DNA of 33,668 nt, from positions 1 to 33,668 of the forward strand of contig CAYONQ010000021.1 in the NCBI GenBank assembly GCA_964405375.1. Direction: 5' to 3'. Source of the stretch: CAYONQ01 sp964405375 (GTDB lineage: Bacteria > Planctomycetota > Phycisphaerae > Sedimentisphaerales > Anaerobacaceae). The notes below the pieces were generated by a model. It did not search any database. It was not told the DNA's origin and was given only the letters and a program-made list of their open reading frames with translations. Positions 8,024 through 16,248 of this stretch are shown piece after piece; within the stretch, counting starts at the first letter, position 1; each line of letters opens with the position of its first letter. The position numbers were made by a program, and so were the translations under genes.

Positions 8024-8324
8024 AAAGCACCTTTCCTTTTTCAAGGATTTCCCGCATAAAGCAGTCGCCCATTTTTATTCGCTGACGCACTTTTTCAGCG
8101 GTTCTGATGAGAATGTCCACAGGAAACTGTGGTCGCAGTTTCATCCGGATTTCCACGGATTTGTCGGCGTTTCTACCTTTGAACGGCCCGATAACTAATA
8201 AATCGACATCGGAATCCGCTGTGGCCTTGCCTTGGGCGTACGAACCAAATAATATTACCTGCTCAGCTTGAAACTGTTGGCCTATTTGCCTGCCGAATTC
8301 TTTTATTTTGTTTATTGCCACCAT
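8004..8324 (-). CDS. MNT-type nucleotidyltransferase
   Basis: The 106-aa protein has VILFGSYAQGKATADSDVDLLVIG (given as GSYAQG, then SDVDLLV), the GSX10DXD nucleotidyltransferase motif at about residues 26-46. It is the first gene of the second MNT-HEPN pair and overlaps its HEPN partner by 20 nt. It probably modifies or neutralises that partner. The sequence differs clearly from the MNT protein at 5320-5640, so the two pairs are not a recent duplication. Confidence 0.87.
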   Translation of the reverse strand: MVAINKIKEFGRQIGQQFQAEQVILFGSYAQGKATADSDVDLLVIGPFKGRNADKSVEIRMKLRPQFPVDILIRTAEKVRQRIKMGDCFMREILEKGKVLYEADNR

Positions 8325-8494
8325 AAAAAGTTTGAAAATACAAAACCTTTCTCAATTAACCGCAAACTTGCTTCTAATATACCACTTGTGCCAGCAAAAG
8401 AGCAAACACAAAAACATTATTGATTGGTAACAGAATAAAGCATATAACTACCTCAGCTGCAAAATAAATGGGTGTTTTTGTAGGAGAATTATCA

Positions 8495-9160
8495 ATGCTA
8501 CGATTAGCTTTATGGGGTGGCGCTAGCTTAATAGCAATTTATTCGGCTGGATGCACTTAATACCTTGTAAATGTTAACGGATTTTCAGACACGGTAGCTG
8601 CCATACAAATCCCACAAGTTTCATCGATACATGTTGTCACCGATAACAATGCTCCCAACCCAATCTTTGAAAGAGAAATAAGAGTGAAAATTCAAAAACT
8701 TTTGAATCAAAAGGGGTTTAGTGTTGGGACAAGCGAAAAGGCAAATTGCTATTTGCTATTTGAGTATGGGATTGATTCTGGACGAACTATCGTTGGCTCA
8801 TCGCCGGCATATCACCCAGGAGGCACATCAACAATCAACACAATGGACAACTATGGAGGAATGTCTTACTCAAATGTCCAAACACCAGGTTATACGACTT
8901 GTAAAACACATTCCGAAATAATCTATACTCGACGGCTCGTGTTGAAATTGATTGAAGGCAACAACTATAGAAGTTCACCCAAAGCCGGTCCTTTATGGAT
9001 AGGTGAGATAACAAGTAGCGGCTCAAGCCCCGATTTAAGAGATGTGATGAACTATATGTTGGTCGCTGCCTTTGAGCATTTTGGCGAGAACACACAAAAG
9101 GCAATAAGAGAAATTATCCTGAGTGGGGACGCGAGAGTTAAAGCACTTATGGAACCATAA
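8495..9160 (+). pseudogene. Lipoprotein gene with an in-frame stop just after the lipobox
   Basis: An ATG at 8495 with an AGGAGA site encodes a 20-residue lipoprotein signal ending IYSAGC. It reads one more codon and meets TAA at 8558-8560. The same frame then stays open to 9160, with NVNGFSDT, a PNPIFEREIRVKIQKLL segment and YLLFEYGID. If the TAA were a sense codon the product would be about 220 aa. The style resembles planctomycete DUF4136-like periplasmic lipoproteins, but I cannot confirm that family. CAA to TAA is the simplest change. Restart at GTG 8684 would give a cytosolic fragment without the export signal, so a nonsense pseudogene or a sequence error is more likely. Confidence 0.7.
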
Positions 9161-9198
9161 CGTCAACTTGTAGATATAAAAACCTATTTGGGGCGGTT

Positions 9199-10282
9199 AT
9201 GTGCAGCCAGAAAACGGTGAAAAGAATTAAGCGCAAGAAGATTTGCACCAATTGGAAGGAACTGTATGAGGATTACAACTTTTTTTACGAAGAAGAACCG
9301 CAATCTAAATATAAATGGATATTTAGAGGTGAGAACTATGGCAACAATCGTAGCGGCAACCTCAGCAAAGCTTTCAAGAGTAGTCTCGATAAAGCATTTG
9401 AGAGATTTGATGTAAAAGTTGATAAACGCAATGAACTTGAAAAAAAGCTTGTCCGCTCATTTCAAAGAAAAGCCCACCTCTATTCTGGAGGTAAACTTGC
9501 TGATTTGCTTGAGTCTTTGGCCTTGCTGCGGCATTATGAAGGGCCGGCGAGGATGCTTGACTGGAGTTATTCATTCTTTGTAAGTGTCTATTGGGCTGTT
9601 GCCCGGGCGAAAGCTAAAGATAATTTACTCAAACTGACCGATTTAATATATAAAATTTGTTTAATTGCTTATCGTATAAAAAGTTAAAATAGTTGCCGAC
9701 GAAGTCGGCTTCAACTAACGAGATACGAAATACGAGCGACGAACGACGCTCAAACTGACCCGTCTCTTAGGGACGGTCAGTTTGAGTAATTTAGTAGTAT
9801 GGGCACTTAATAACAAGTAGCTTGGGGATAAAAATAAAGATTTTGAGGACAGAGAAGTTGGCAAAACCGGAAAATATAAGAAGATAACCAAAGAAGAAGA
9901 ACCTGCTGCCAAATCAAGTATAGGATTAAAATATCTACAGGCTTTTCCTAAACTTTTCATTTATGCAGTGAACCCATATTATTTGAACGAGAGGCTTTCG
10001 ATCCAGCAGGGTGTTCTTCTCGTTCAGGGGGATATAAAAAAATCTTGGGGGGCAAACTTAAAAGATATGATAAAAAAGGAGGGAAATTCGAAATATGGTA
10101 CTTTGCTCTGGGAAATAGATATTAAGCTGGATATCAAAGAACTGAAAAATGTATTAAGGCGATTACACCATATAAACATCAGCCAAGCGACCTTGTTTCC
10201 TGATTTGGGAGGATTTGCTAAATCACTTACAAATCGTATTGCAGACCCCAGATCACTTGGTATAGAAGATGCCGACGGGTAA
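9199..10282 (+). pseudogene. FRG-domain gene split by a mobile element
   Basis: Codons 9199-9627 encode an FRG-domain N-terminus (KYKWIFRGEN, then ALLRHYEGPARMLDWSYSFF). The frame then enters a 159-bp element at 9628-9786. Removing the element plus one 7-bp duplication joins AKDNL directly to VVWALNNK in frame. The rejoined reading continues with FIYAVNPYYLNERLSIQQG and the rest of the FRG domain to the stop at 10282. The restored gene has about 306 codons. It also carries a TAG at 9818-9820, so it has a second lesion. FRG-domain proteins are widespread in bacteria and phages and their function is unclear. As it stands only a 162-aa N-terminal fragment would be made. Confidence 0.85.
9628..9786. 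mobile_element. 159-bp MITE-like element with TIRs and 7-bp target duplication
   Basis: The element is bounded by inverted repeats CTCAAACTGACCG (9628-9640) and CGGTCAGTTTGAG (9774-9786). It is flanked by perfect direct repeats TAATTTA at 9621-9627 and 9787-9793. Inside are a hairpin GCCGAC-GAA-GTCGGC (9695-9709), an ACGARNN-type tract (about 9716-9748) and a second palindrome at the right end, where 12-bp arms CTCAAACTGACC and GGTCAGTTTGAG span 9749-9786. It has no coding capacity, so it would depend on a transposase elsewhere. Precise removal restores the FRG reading frame. Confidence 0.85.
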
Positions 10283-10316
10283 ATCCAAAAATCTGCGTAA
10301 AACCGTGTCTTGCTCT

Positions 10317-11534
10317 TTACTTCCGCCCTTTTCTACTTACAGCGGCGGCGACTTTCACCGGCAGGCCGAACAGACGGATAAAGCCGGCTGCGTCGGTTGG
10401 ATTATATTCTGCGCCCATTTTGAAGCTGGCCAAGTCGGTGCGATATAAGCTGTTGGGGCTTTTAACGCCGGCCGGTGTGCAGCGTCCCTTGAATAGTTTC
10501 ATTTTAACATTGCCGGCAACATTTCGCTGGGTAACATCAACGAACGCATCAAGGGCGCAACGCAACGGCGAGAACCACTGGCCGTAGTAAACCAGCTCGG
10601 CGTATTTAAGCGCAACCTGCTGTTTATAGTGCATAGTTTCTCTGTCGAGAGTAATGCTTTCGAGGATTCTATGAGCTGTTACCAGAATTGTTCCGCCGGG
10701 CGTTTCATACACGCCGCGCGACTTCATACCTACCAGCCGGTTCTCAACCAAATCGACATGGCCGATGCCGTGCTTACCGCCGAGCCGATTCAGCATTTCA
10801 ATCAGCTTTACACCGCTTACCGGTTTTCCGTTGAGCTTAACCGGAACACCCTTCTTGAAGCCGATTTCCACATAGTCCGGCTTATCCGGCGTCTCCGATA
10901 TCGGCCGGGACATAACGAACAAATCATCCTTTGGCTCATTGGCGGGGTCTTCAAGGTCGGCTCCCTCGTGGCTGATGTGCCAGAGGTTGCGGTCACGGGA
11001 GTAGAGCTGTTTTTTGTTCTGCTCGATAGGGATTTTGTGCTTTTTGGCGTAATCGACGGCCGCCTCACGAGAGGTGAGCGTGAAATTCGGGTCTTTCCAG
11101 GGTGCGATAATTTTGAGCGACGGGTCAAGTGCCATATAGGTCAATTCAAATCGCACCTGGTCATTACCCTTGCCGGTTGCGCCGTGGGCCACTGCCGTTG
11201 CGCCTTCGGCGTGTGCAATTTCAACCTGGTGGGCAGCGATTAAAGGCCGGGCAACGCTTGTGCCGAGCAGGTAATCGCCCTCATAAATGGCACCTGATTT
11301 TAGAAGGGGCCAGAGGTAATCCTCGACAAACTCTTTTTGCAAATCTTTGACTACGCATTTAGTAGCGCCGCTGGCCAGCGCCTTTTTCTTTATGCCGGCC
11401 AGTTCGTCGCCCTGGCCGAGGTCGGCCGCAAACGCTATCACCTCATAGCCGTAGGTCTCTTTAAGCCACGGCAGGATGACGCTGGTATCCAGCCCGCCGC
11501 TGTATGCCAATACTACCTTTTCTTTCTTTGCCAT
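10317..11534 (-). CDS. argG: Argininosuccinate synthase
   Basis: This enzyme joins citrulline and aspartate with ATP to argininosuccinate, the penultimate step of arginine synthesis. The 405-aa length is typical. The ATP-pyrophosphatase P-loop VLAYSGGLDTS is at residues 8-18. Other family blocks are GATGKGNDQVRFE and SRDRNLWHISHEG. The ATG at 11534 has a GAGGTGA ribosome site. No argH or other arg gene is adjacent. Confidence 0.97.
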   Translation of the reverse strand: MAKKEKVVLAYSGGLDTSVILPWLKETYGYEVIAFAADLGQGDELAGIKKKALASGATKCVVKDLQKEFVEDYLWPLLKSGAIYEGDYLLGTSVARPLIAAHQVEIAHAEGATAVAHGATGKGNDQVRFELTYMALDPSLKIIAPWKDPNFTLTSREAAVDYAKKHKIPIEQNKKQLYSRDRNLWHISHEGADLEDPANEPKDDLFVMSRPISETPDKPDYVEIGFKKGVPVKLNGKPVSGVKLIEMLNRLGGKHGIGHVDLVENRLVGMKSRGVYETPGGTILVTAHRILESITLDRETMHYKQQVALKYAELVYYGQWFSPLRCALDAFVDVTQRNVAGNVKMKLFKGRCTPAGVKSPNSLYRTDLASFKMGAEYNPTDAAGFIRLFGLPVKVAAAVSRKGRK

Positions 11535-11697
11535 TTCTCACCTCAGAATTTTTTGAAGCTGCCGGACATTATATCGGCTATTGCCGGCAAAGACAATTAA
11601 AAGCAGAAGAAGGGATGGAATTAAGGCATAGGAAGGCAGGGCAACGATTAAATCAGGTAATGTTAATTCAGGTGTAACAGGGAATCGGCCTCGATAG

Positions 11698-12621
11698 TCA
11701 ATTAAACAATGCTTCGACGAATGTGTCGGGGTTGAATTCGGCGATGTCGGTTGGTTTTTCGCCGAGTCCGACGAATTTTACGGGTATGTCGAGCTGGTCT
11801 TTGATGGCGATGACGATTCCGCCCCGTGCGGTGCCGTCGAGCTTGGCTAAGAATATGCCTGTAACGTCAATGGCTTCGGTGAACATCTTTGCTTGGGCGA
11901 TAGCGTTCTGGCCTGTGGTGGCGTCGAGGACCAGCAGCACCTCGTTCGGGGCATCGGGGATTTTGCGTGCTACTACGTCTCGGATTTTCGTCAATTGTCG
12001 CATCAGGTCCTTTTGGGTATGGAGCCGGCCGCCTGTATCGAGTATGAGAAAGTCGGCGTTTCTTGCGGTGGCTGCTTGGCAGGCGTCGAAGGCGACGGCG
12101 GCGGGGTCGGAGCCGGCCTTGTGCTTTACAATCTCCACGCCGATGCGTTCGGCCCAGATAGTTAGCTGCTCCGTTGCGGCGGCACGGAACGTGTCGCAGG
12201 CGGCGAGGATGACCTTTTTGCTGTTTTGGCTGAGTATGTAGGCCAGCTTTGCGATGCTTGTGGTCTTTCCGGAGCCGTTGACACCGGCGACGAGGATGGC
12301 GGTCGGGCCGGTATCGGCGAGGCGCAATCGTCTGTCGTGGGCCGGCCAGTAGCTTTTGAGGTGCTCTTTGAGAAATGGGATGATGTCGTCGGTGGTTGCG
12401 ATTTGCCTGCTGCGGTAAGCGGTGTGCAGGTCTGATATGAGTTTCTCGGTGGTTTCCACGCCGATATCGTCGCTTATTAGGGTCTCCTCCAACCGGTCGA
12501 GCAGGTCTTCATCGATATCTCTGGTTAAACTTAAAACGGATGAAAGCGAGGAGCTGATTTTGCTGCGTGTTTTGCCGAGCCGGTCCTTAAGGAATTCAGT
12601 AGTTTTTGTGAAAATTCCCAT
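11698..12621 (-). CDS. ftsY: Signal recognition particle receptor FtsY
   Basis: FtsY docks the SRP-ribosome complex at the membrane. I choose the ATG at 12621 (MGIFTKTTEFLKDRLGKTR, AGGA site upstream), giving 307 aa; the frame is open to 12759 but the extra residues look non-coding. The N domain (about 1-100) has DIDEDLLDRLEETLI. The G domain has GVNGSGKTTS near residue 112, DTFRAAATEQL, ILDTGGRL and LAKLDGTARGG near 257, all SRP-GTPase motifs. It is a short form without the long acidic A domain. The start regions of ftsY and dnaA face away from each other. Confidence 0.95.
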   Translation of the reverse strand: MGIFTKTTEFLKDRLGKTRSKISSSLSSVLSLTRDIDEDLLDRLEETLISDDIGVETTEKLISDLHTAYRSRQIATTDDIIPFLKEHLKSYWPAHDRRLRLADTGPTAILVAGVNGSGKTTSIAKLAYILSQNSKKVILAACDTFRAAATEQLTIWAERIGVEIVKHKAGSDPAAVAFDACQAATARNADFLILDTGGRLHTQKDLMRQLTKIRDVVARKIPDAPNEVLLVLDATTGQNAIAQAKMFTEAIDVTGIFLAKLDGTARGGIVIAIKDQLDIPVKFVGLGEKPTDIAEFNPDTFVEALFN

Positions 12622-12792
12622 AACTGCTTTCCTGTAGACAAGAAAATTTCCTACGTCAGCCCTGATGGTATCGGGATTTACAAAAATTTCAAGTCCCGCA
12701 CCAAAATTCCCGGCTACAAGGCCATCTTTTCTACCGGTCGGCCAGCCAGCCGAGGCCAATGCAGATTTTGGTGTGGGATTTGATATTTTTCT

Positions 12793-12821
12793 TTGACAAA
12801 CCGGCCGGCGGGGGTTAGATT
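12793..12821 (+). promoter_or_regulatory. Candidate sigma-70 promoter of dnaA
   Basis: TTGACA at 12793-12798, a 17-bp G/C-rich spacer and TAGATT at 12816-12821 match the sigma-70 consensus well. The predicted start gives a leader of about 115 nt before the dnaA TTG. I find no 9-mer close to TTATCCACA in 12760-12942. Confidence 0.5.
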
Positions 12822-12942
12822 TCCTACTGCTGCTTTTTGTCAGGGAAGGATTTCGTTCAAGCAGAGAGGGTGGCTCGTTTTGAGGTTATAAAGTTTTGAG
12901 TGTCCCATTTGGGGCAGGGGTTGATTCATAAAGGAGTGTGGC

Positions 12943-14262
12943 TTGGCAGTTCGGGCGGTTGAGGACATTTTCACTGATATAGTTGAACGTGCGAAGGCGC
13001 TTGACCCCGTCAATGCCCGCAAGTGGTTCGATGAGCTAACAGTGGTATACTTCAGCGGGGGGTCGCTGAGAATTGGTTGTCCCGATGAGGCAATAGTACA
13101 GTTTTTGCGCGATAATTGCAGAGACAGTTTTACCCGTGCCGCTCAGCAGATAACCGGTCACCTTGTCGCCGTAGATTTTAGCGTTGAAAGCGGCGAAGGG
13201 CCTTCCCGCCGTCGTCGCCCCCACGTCTGCGAACTTAAGCTGCATCCTGATTATACCTTTGATAATTTTGTAGTGGGCCCGAGCAACCGGCTTGCTCACG
13301 CAAGCTGTGTAGCGGTAAGTCAATCGCCGGGCGATACGTACAATCCGCTCTTTATTTACGGTAATACCGGTTTGGGTAAGACACACCTTTTACACGCTGT
13401 TTGCTGCCAGGCCGGGCGAAGATTCGACAAGGCGGTGATTCAGTTTTTGAGCTGTGAAGAATTCGTCAACCGGTTTATCAGAGCGATAGAGCAGGGCAAT
13501 GTAGCCGGTTTTCAAAGCCGGTTTCGTACTGTTGATGTGCTGGTGATAGATGATATACAGTTCTTACGTGAGCGTGAGCAGAGTCAGGAGGAGTTCTTCC
13601 ATACGTTTAACGCTCTTTACAATAACGGCAGGCAAATCATCTTAAGCGCCGACTGTTCGCCGGCGGAGCTGCCTTCGCTGGAAGAGCGTTTGGTCAGCAG
13701 ATTTAACTGGGGTTTGGTTGCCAGGATTGACCCGCCGAGCCACGATACGAGGGTCGCTATTGTGCAGAAGAAGGCCCATCTCCGCGGGCTCGATATATCG
13801 GAGGAGATAGCCGAATATATTGCCCGCAAGGTGCATGCAAATATCAGGGAGCTGGAGGGGGCGCTGACAATTATCTATGCCGTAGCGACCACTGTCGGTG
13901 AGGAAATTACGCTTGAGCTGGCTCAGGTGGCGCTTGAGGGGCAGATTGAATCGGCAGTTCGGCATATAAGTATTAGTGACATTATCGAGGTTGTAACGAG
14001 GCATTTCGATGTTCGGCTTGCCGATTTGCAGAGCAAGAAGCGCAGCCAGAGCGTGACTTTACCGCGCCAGATTTGTATGTATTTGGCCAGGAACCTGACC
14101 AGGCACAGTCTTGGAGAAATCGGCGGCCATCTGGGCGGTCGGGACCATACGACCGTTATGCACGCCTGTAATAAAATCGGCGAGGCCCAACGCAGCGACC
14201 CGCAAATGCACGCTTTGCTGGACGGATTGACAAGGCAGGTTACACGGGTCCCGCAGGGTTAA
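12943..14262 (+). CDS. dnaA: Chromosomal replication initiator DnaA
   Basis: DnaA binds origin boxes and opens the duplex for replication. The start is TTG at 12943, six bases after AAGGAG. The 439-aa protein has the N-terminal interaction domain (1-90), an AAA+ domain from about 100 with Walker A GNTGLGKTH (about 140), Walker B VLVIDDIQF (about 199) and sensor/arginine-finger region LEERLVSRFNWGL. The C-terminal DNA-binding domain has the signature GGRDHTTVMHAC near 398. The gene is next to neither dnaN nor rpmH; its neighbours are ftsY and a PEP-CTERM gene. It could be the main copy or a paralogue. Confidence 0.95.
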   Translation: MAVRAVEDIFTDIVERAKALDPVNARKWFDELTVVYFSGGSLRIGCPDEAIVQFLRDNCRDSFTRAAQQITGHLVAVDFSVESGEGPSRRRRPHVCELKLHPDYTFDNFVVGPSNRLAHASCVAVSQSPGDTYNPLFIYGNTGLGKTHLLHAVCCQAGRRFDKAVIQFLSCEEFVNRFIRAIEQGNVAGFQSRFRTVDVLVIDDIQFLREREQSQEEFFHTFNALYNNGRQIILSADCSPAELPSLEERLVSRFNWGLVARIDPPSHDTRVAIVQKKAHLRGLDISEEIAEYIARKVHANIRELEGALTIIYAVATTVGEEITLELAQVALEGQIESAVRHISISDIIEVVTRHFDVRLADLQSKKRSQSVTLPRQICMYLARNLTRHSLGEIGGHLGGRDHTTVMHACNKIGEAQRSDPQMHALLDGLTRQVTRVPQG

Positions 14263-14301
14263 GGGTGGGAAAATCAGCGAATCGACACTTTGGGGTTAAA
14301 T

Positions 14302-14330
14302 AAAAAAAGCTGTGAGGAGATTCACAGCCC
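14302..14330 (-). terminator. Rho-independent terminator of the PEP-CTERM gene
   Basis: GCTGTGA (14309-14315) and TCACAGC (14322-14328) form a stem with a 6-nt loop. On the minus strand it is followed by seven T residues. It lies just beyond the stop of the minus-strand PEP-CTERM gene and may also end dnaA transcription. Confidence 0.75.
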
Positions 14331-14364
14331 TTTCAATTCATACAGAGTTAGTAGAAGTAAAAAC

Positions 14365-15102
14365 TTATGTTTTGCGTTTCTTCAGCAGAGCCAGAGCACC
14401 CAGGCCGAGCAGCAGCATTGAGCCGGGTTCGGGAATGGCTCTTACCTCAATGACAAAATCCTGGTAGTCCTGGTCCCAGGGATGGGACGAGGGCAGGTCT
14501 TCCCAGAACAGCGCCCAGACCGTTTCATTGGTTATAAGGCCTTCAATTTTGTAGGTAACCATATGGTCGACAGTATCATCGTTCAAGGAATCTCTGGACC
14601 ACCATAGGTAGCTGTCAGGATTAATGCCCCAAAGGAAATCACCTTCGACTTCAAAGGTTTTTGATAGTACACTCTCATTGAGAAGTTCGAAGTACTCAGT
14701 AGAGTCGCTACCTCCGCCGTTCCAGCCGAACGATTGTTCGAGACCGGCATACTTGGCTGTGGCAGTAACCCTGGCGTCACCATCGGTCCAGATTCGGTCA
14801 ACGTTGGATTGGTTGCCGGTGACGATATGGATGATTTCATCTTCTGCGTCGAAGTCATAGACGCGATAGGCGGTGATTGAGCCGTTAGAAAAGACGTTCC
14901 ACAAGCCATAGCCGAGGTCGGTACCGCTGCCTGTAAAGGTCCCGCCATAGATATCGCCGAGAATTGTGGCGTGGTTGGCCTCGCTAATGGGAGGGGATTT
15001 GACCGTGCTGTACTCGTAGCCGGGGTCGGCAAATGCCGGGGTTAGGCCCCCGGCAAATGCGAGCACCCACACAAGTAAACTCAATGCTGCGCTTCTTGTC
15101 AC
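14365..15102 (-). CDS. PEP-CTERM sorted secreted protein
   Basis: The GTG at 15102 follows AAGGAG. Residues 1-25 form a signal peptide (SLLVWVLAFAGGL, cleavage near PAFA-D). The mature domain is W-, Y- and D-rich with no family I recognise; TGSGTDLGYGLWNVF and EDLPSSHPWDQDYQDF suggest a beta-sandwich. The C-terminus AIPEPGSMLLLGLGALALL, then KKRKT, is a classic PEP-CTERM tripartite signal (PEP motif, hydrophobic helix, basic tail) processed by exosortase. An envelope or extracellular-matrix role is likely. It has its own promoter candidate, a structured leader and a terminator, so it is probably transcribed alone. Confidence 0.88.
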   Translation of the reverse strand: MTRSAALSLLVWVLAFAGGLTPAFADPGYEYSTVKSPPISEANHATILGDIYGGTFTGSGTDLGYGLWNVFSNGSITAYRVYDFDAEDEIIHIVTGNQSNVDRIWTDGDARVTATAKYAGLEQSFGWNGGGSDSTEYFELLNESVLSKTFEVEGDFLWGINPDSYLWWSRDSLNDDTVDHMVTYKIEGLITNETVWALFWEDLPSSHPWDQDYQDFVIEVRAIPEPGSMLLLGLGALALLKKRKT

Positions 15103-15312
15103 CTCTACTCCTTACTCCTCCTGCACTTTGATATGGTGTCCAGATTATACTGCCTCGACACCCACATCCGTGCAAACAACGTCTTACTTTTATAAAGACC
15201 ACATTTGTGGGGTGAAAAGATGTGTGGGGTCTTTCACCTCTTTACTGCATTAGTACCAAGATGGTCTTGTAAAGACGACATTATGATATATCGGACGTGG
15301 TATCGGCGTCAA
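15103..15312 (-). promoter_or_regulatory. Promoter and structured leader of the PEP-CTERM gene
   Basis: On the minus strand TTGACG (15312-15307), an 18-bp spacer and TATCAT (15288-15283) form a promoter candidate, giving a leader of about 170 nt. The leader holds an imperfect inverted repeat whose arms AAAGACC and GGTCTTT enclose about 15185-15230. A second -10-like TATAAT lies at 15149-15144, without a good -35. The leader does not match any riboswitch class I know. Confidence 0.4.
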
Positions 15313-15485
15313 GAAAAAAATTGAAAAAATCTTAAAATTTTTTCACTTTTTTTTTGGTGGAGAGCCATTTTTTCCGAAAACTGTGTTTTTAGGCCAAAAA
15401 AGCCGTTATCAGCTTTGCTTATAGTTTGGTTGGTTTTGTAGCCAAATTTGGCCTGAAAGCCGGATTTTAGCCCTGAAAATGGGGG
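15313..15485. other. A/T-rich spacer between the PEP-CTERM and uracil-DNA glycosylase genes
   Basis: Homopolymer A and T runs (15315-15355) are followed by sequence repeating GCCAAATTTGGCC-like and AAAAGCCG-like motifs. I see no ORF with a ribosome site. The T-rich part lies just upstream of the PEP-CTERM promoter and could act as an UP element. Confidence 0.4.
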
Positions 15486-16226
15486 TCAGCCCCTGCTGTG
15501 CTGTGGAATTGGCAGGCCAAGCTCGGTGAGGACCTTTTTCATATCCTCCCAGACCCTCCTGCGGTTCTCCTGCGAATAGTTGCGCAGAAGATAAGCGGTG
15601 TGATAGGTCGCCATAAGTTTTATGGGGGGCCTTCCGATGCCGGCGTAGTATTCGTGGAATTGGCCTCGCAACTGGCCTATTGGCTTGTTGGTGTTTAAAA
15701 GTGTCCTTGCTGCGTGGGCGCCGAGAGCTACAATAATCTCGGGATTTATTATCTCAATCTGCGCCTGGAGGTAGGGCAGACAGCTTATTATCTCGTCCGG
15801 TCTGGGGTCTCGATTTTCGGGCGGTCGGCATTTCAGGATGTTGGCTATAAAGACATCGCTTCGTTTCAGCCCGCAGGCCTCGATTACCTTGTCTAATAAT
15901 TGTCCCGCCCTTCCGACGAAGGGCCGTCCCTGTGCATCTTCGTCGGCACCGGGCCCTTCACCGACAAAGAGGATTCGGGCGTTTGGGTTGCCCTCGCCGG
16001 GCACCGCATTGGTCCGCAGCTCGCCCAAACCGCATTTGCGGCATTGCCGGACTTCATCAGCGATTTTTTCAAGCTCTTTAGCTGCAGCAGCGGCATCTTG
16101 TGACATTTTGCTGTTCTCCGATTGTTCTTCTGTGGTTTTTTGTCCCCTGGCTGCGAAGCCGCCGGTGAAGAAATCGTTCATCTCAAGGTGCTGACGGACG
16201 GCCTTTTTGAGATTTGCATCTTCCAT
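15486..16226 (-). CDS. Uracil-DNA glycosylase, family 4-like (Fe-S)
   Basis: The enzyme removes uracil from DNA. I choose the ATG at 16226 (MEDANLKKAVRQHLEMN), 22 bp after the upstream gene's stop; this gives 246 aa. The C-terminal 180 residues have CRKCGL, the active-site block FVGEGPGADEDAQGRPFVGR, NILKCRPPENRDP and MATYHTAYLLRN. The cysteines of CRKC, CRPP and the following SCLPY fit the 4Fe-4S cluster of families 4 and 5. An N-terminal extension of about 70 residues precedes the catalytic domain. It is probably cotranscribed with the glutamate dehydrogenase upstream. Confidence 0.92.
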   Translation of the reverse strand: MEDANLKKAVRQHLEMNDFFTGGFAARGQKTTEEQSENSKMSQDAAAAAKELEKIADEVRQCRKCGLGELRTNAVPGEGNPNARILFVGEGPGADEDAQGRPFVGRAGQLLDKVIEACGLKRSDVFIANILKCRPPENRDPRPDEIISCLPYLQAQIEIINPEIIVALGAHAARTLLNTNKPIGQLRGQFHEYYAGIGRPPIKLMATYHTAYLLRNYSQENRRRVWEDMKKVLTELGLPIPQHSRG

Positions 16227-16248
16227 CGAGTTTAGTCCAAATAGAAAG

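Noticed and set aside
10629..11243. 204-aa ORF antisense to argG
   Set aside because: It lies wholly within the well-supported argG gene, has no recognisable motif and follows from codon bias on the other strand.
11723..12241. 172-aa ORF antisense to ftsY
   Set aside because: It is the complement of conserved FtsY GTPase sequence with no motif of its own.
12622..12759. N-terminal extension of FtsY
   Set aside because: The extra 46 residues look non-coding, and the ATG at 12621 has a ribosome site and begins a typical FtsY N domain.
12760..12942. Chromosomal origin next to dnaA
   Set aside because: No close DnaA-box matches or A/T-rich unwinding region were found in this gap.
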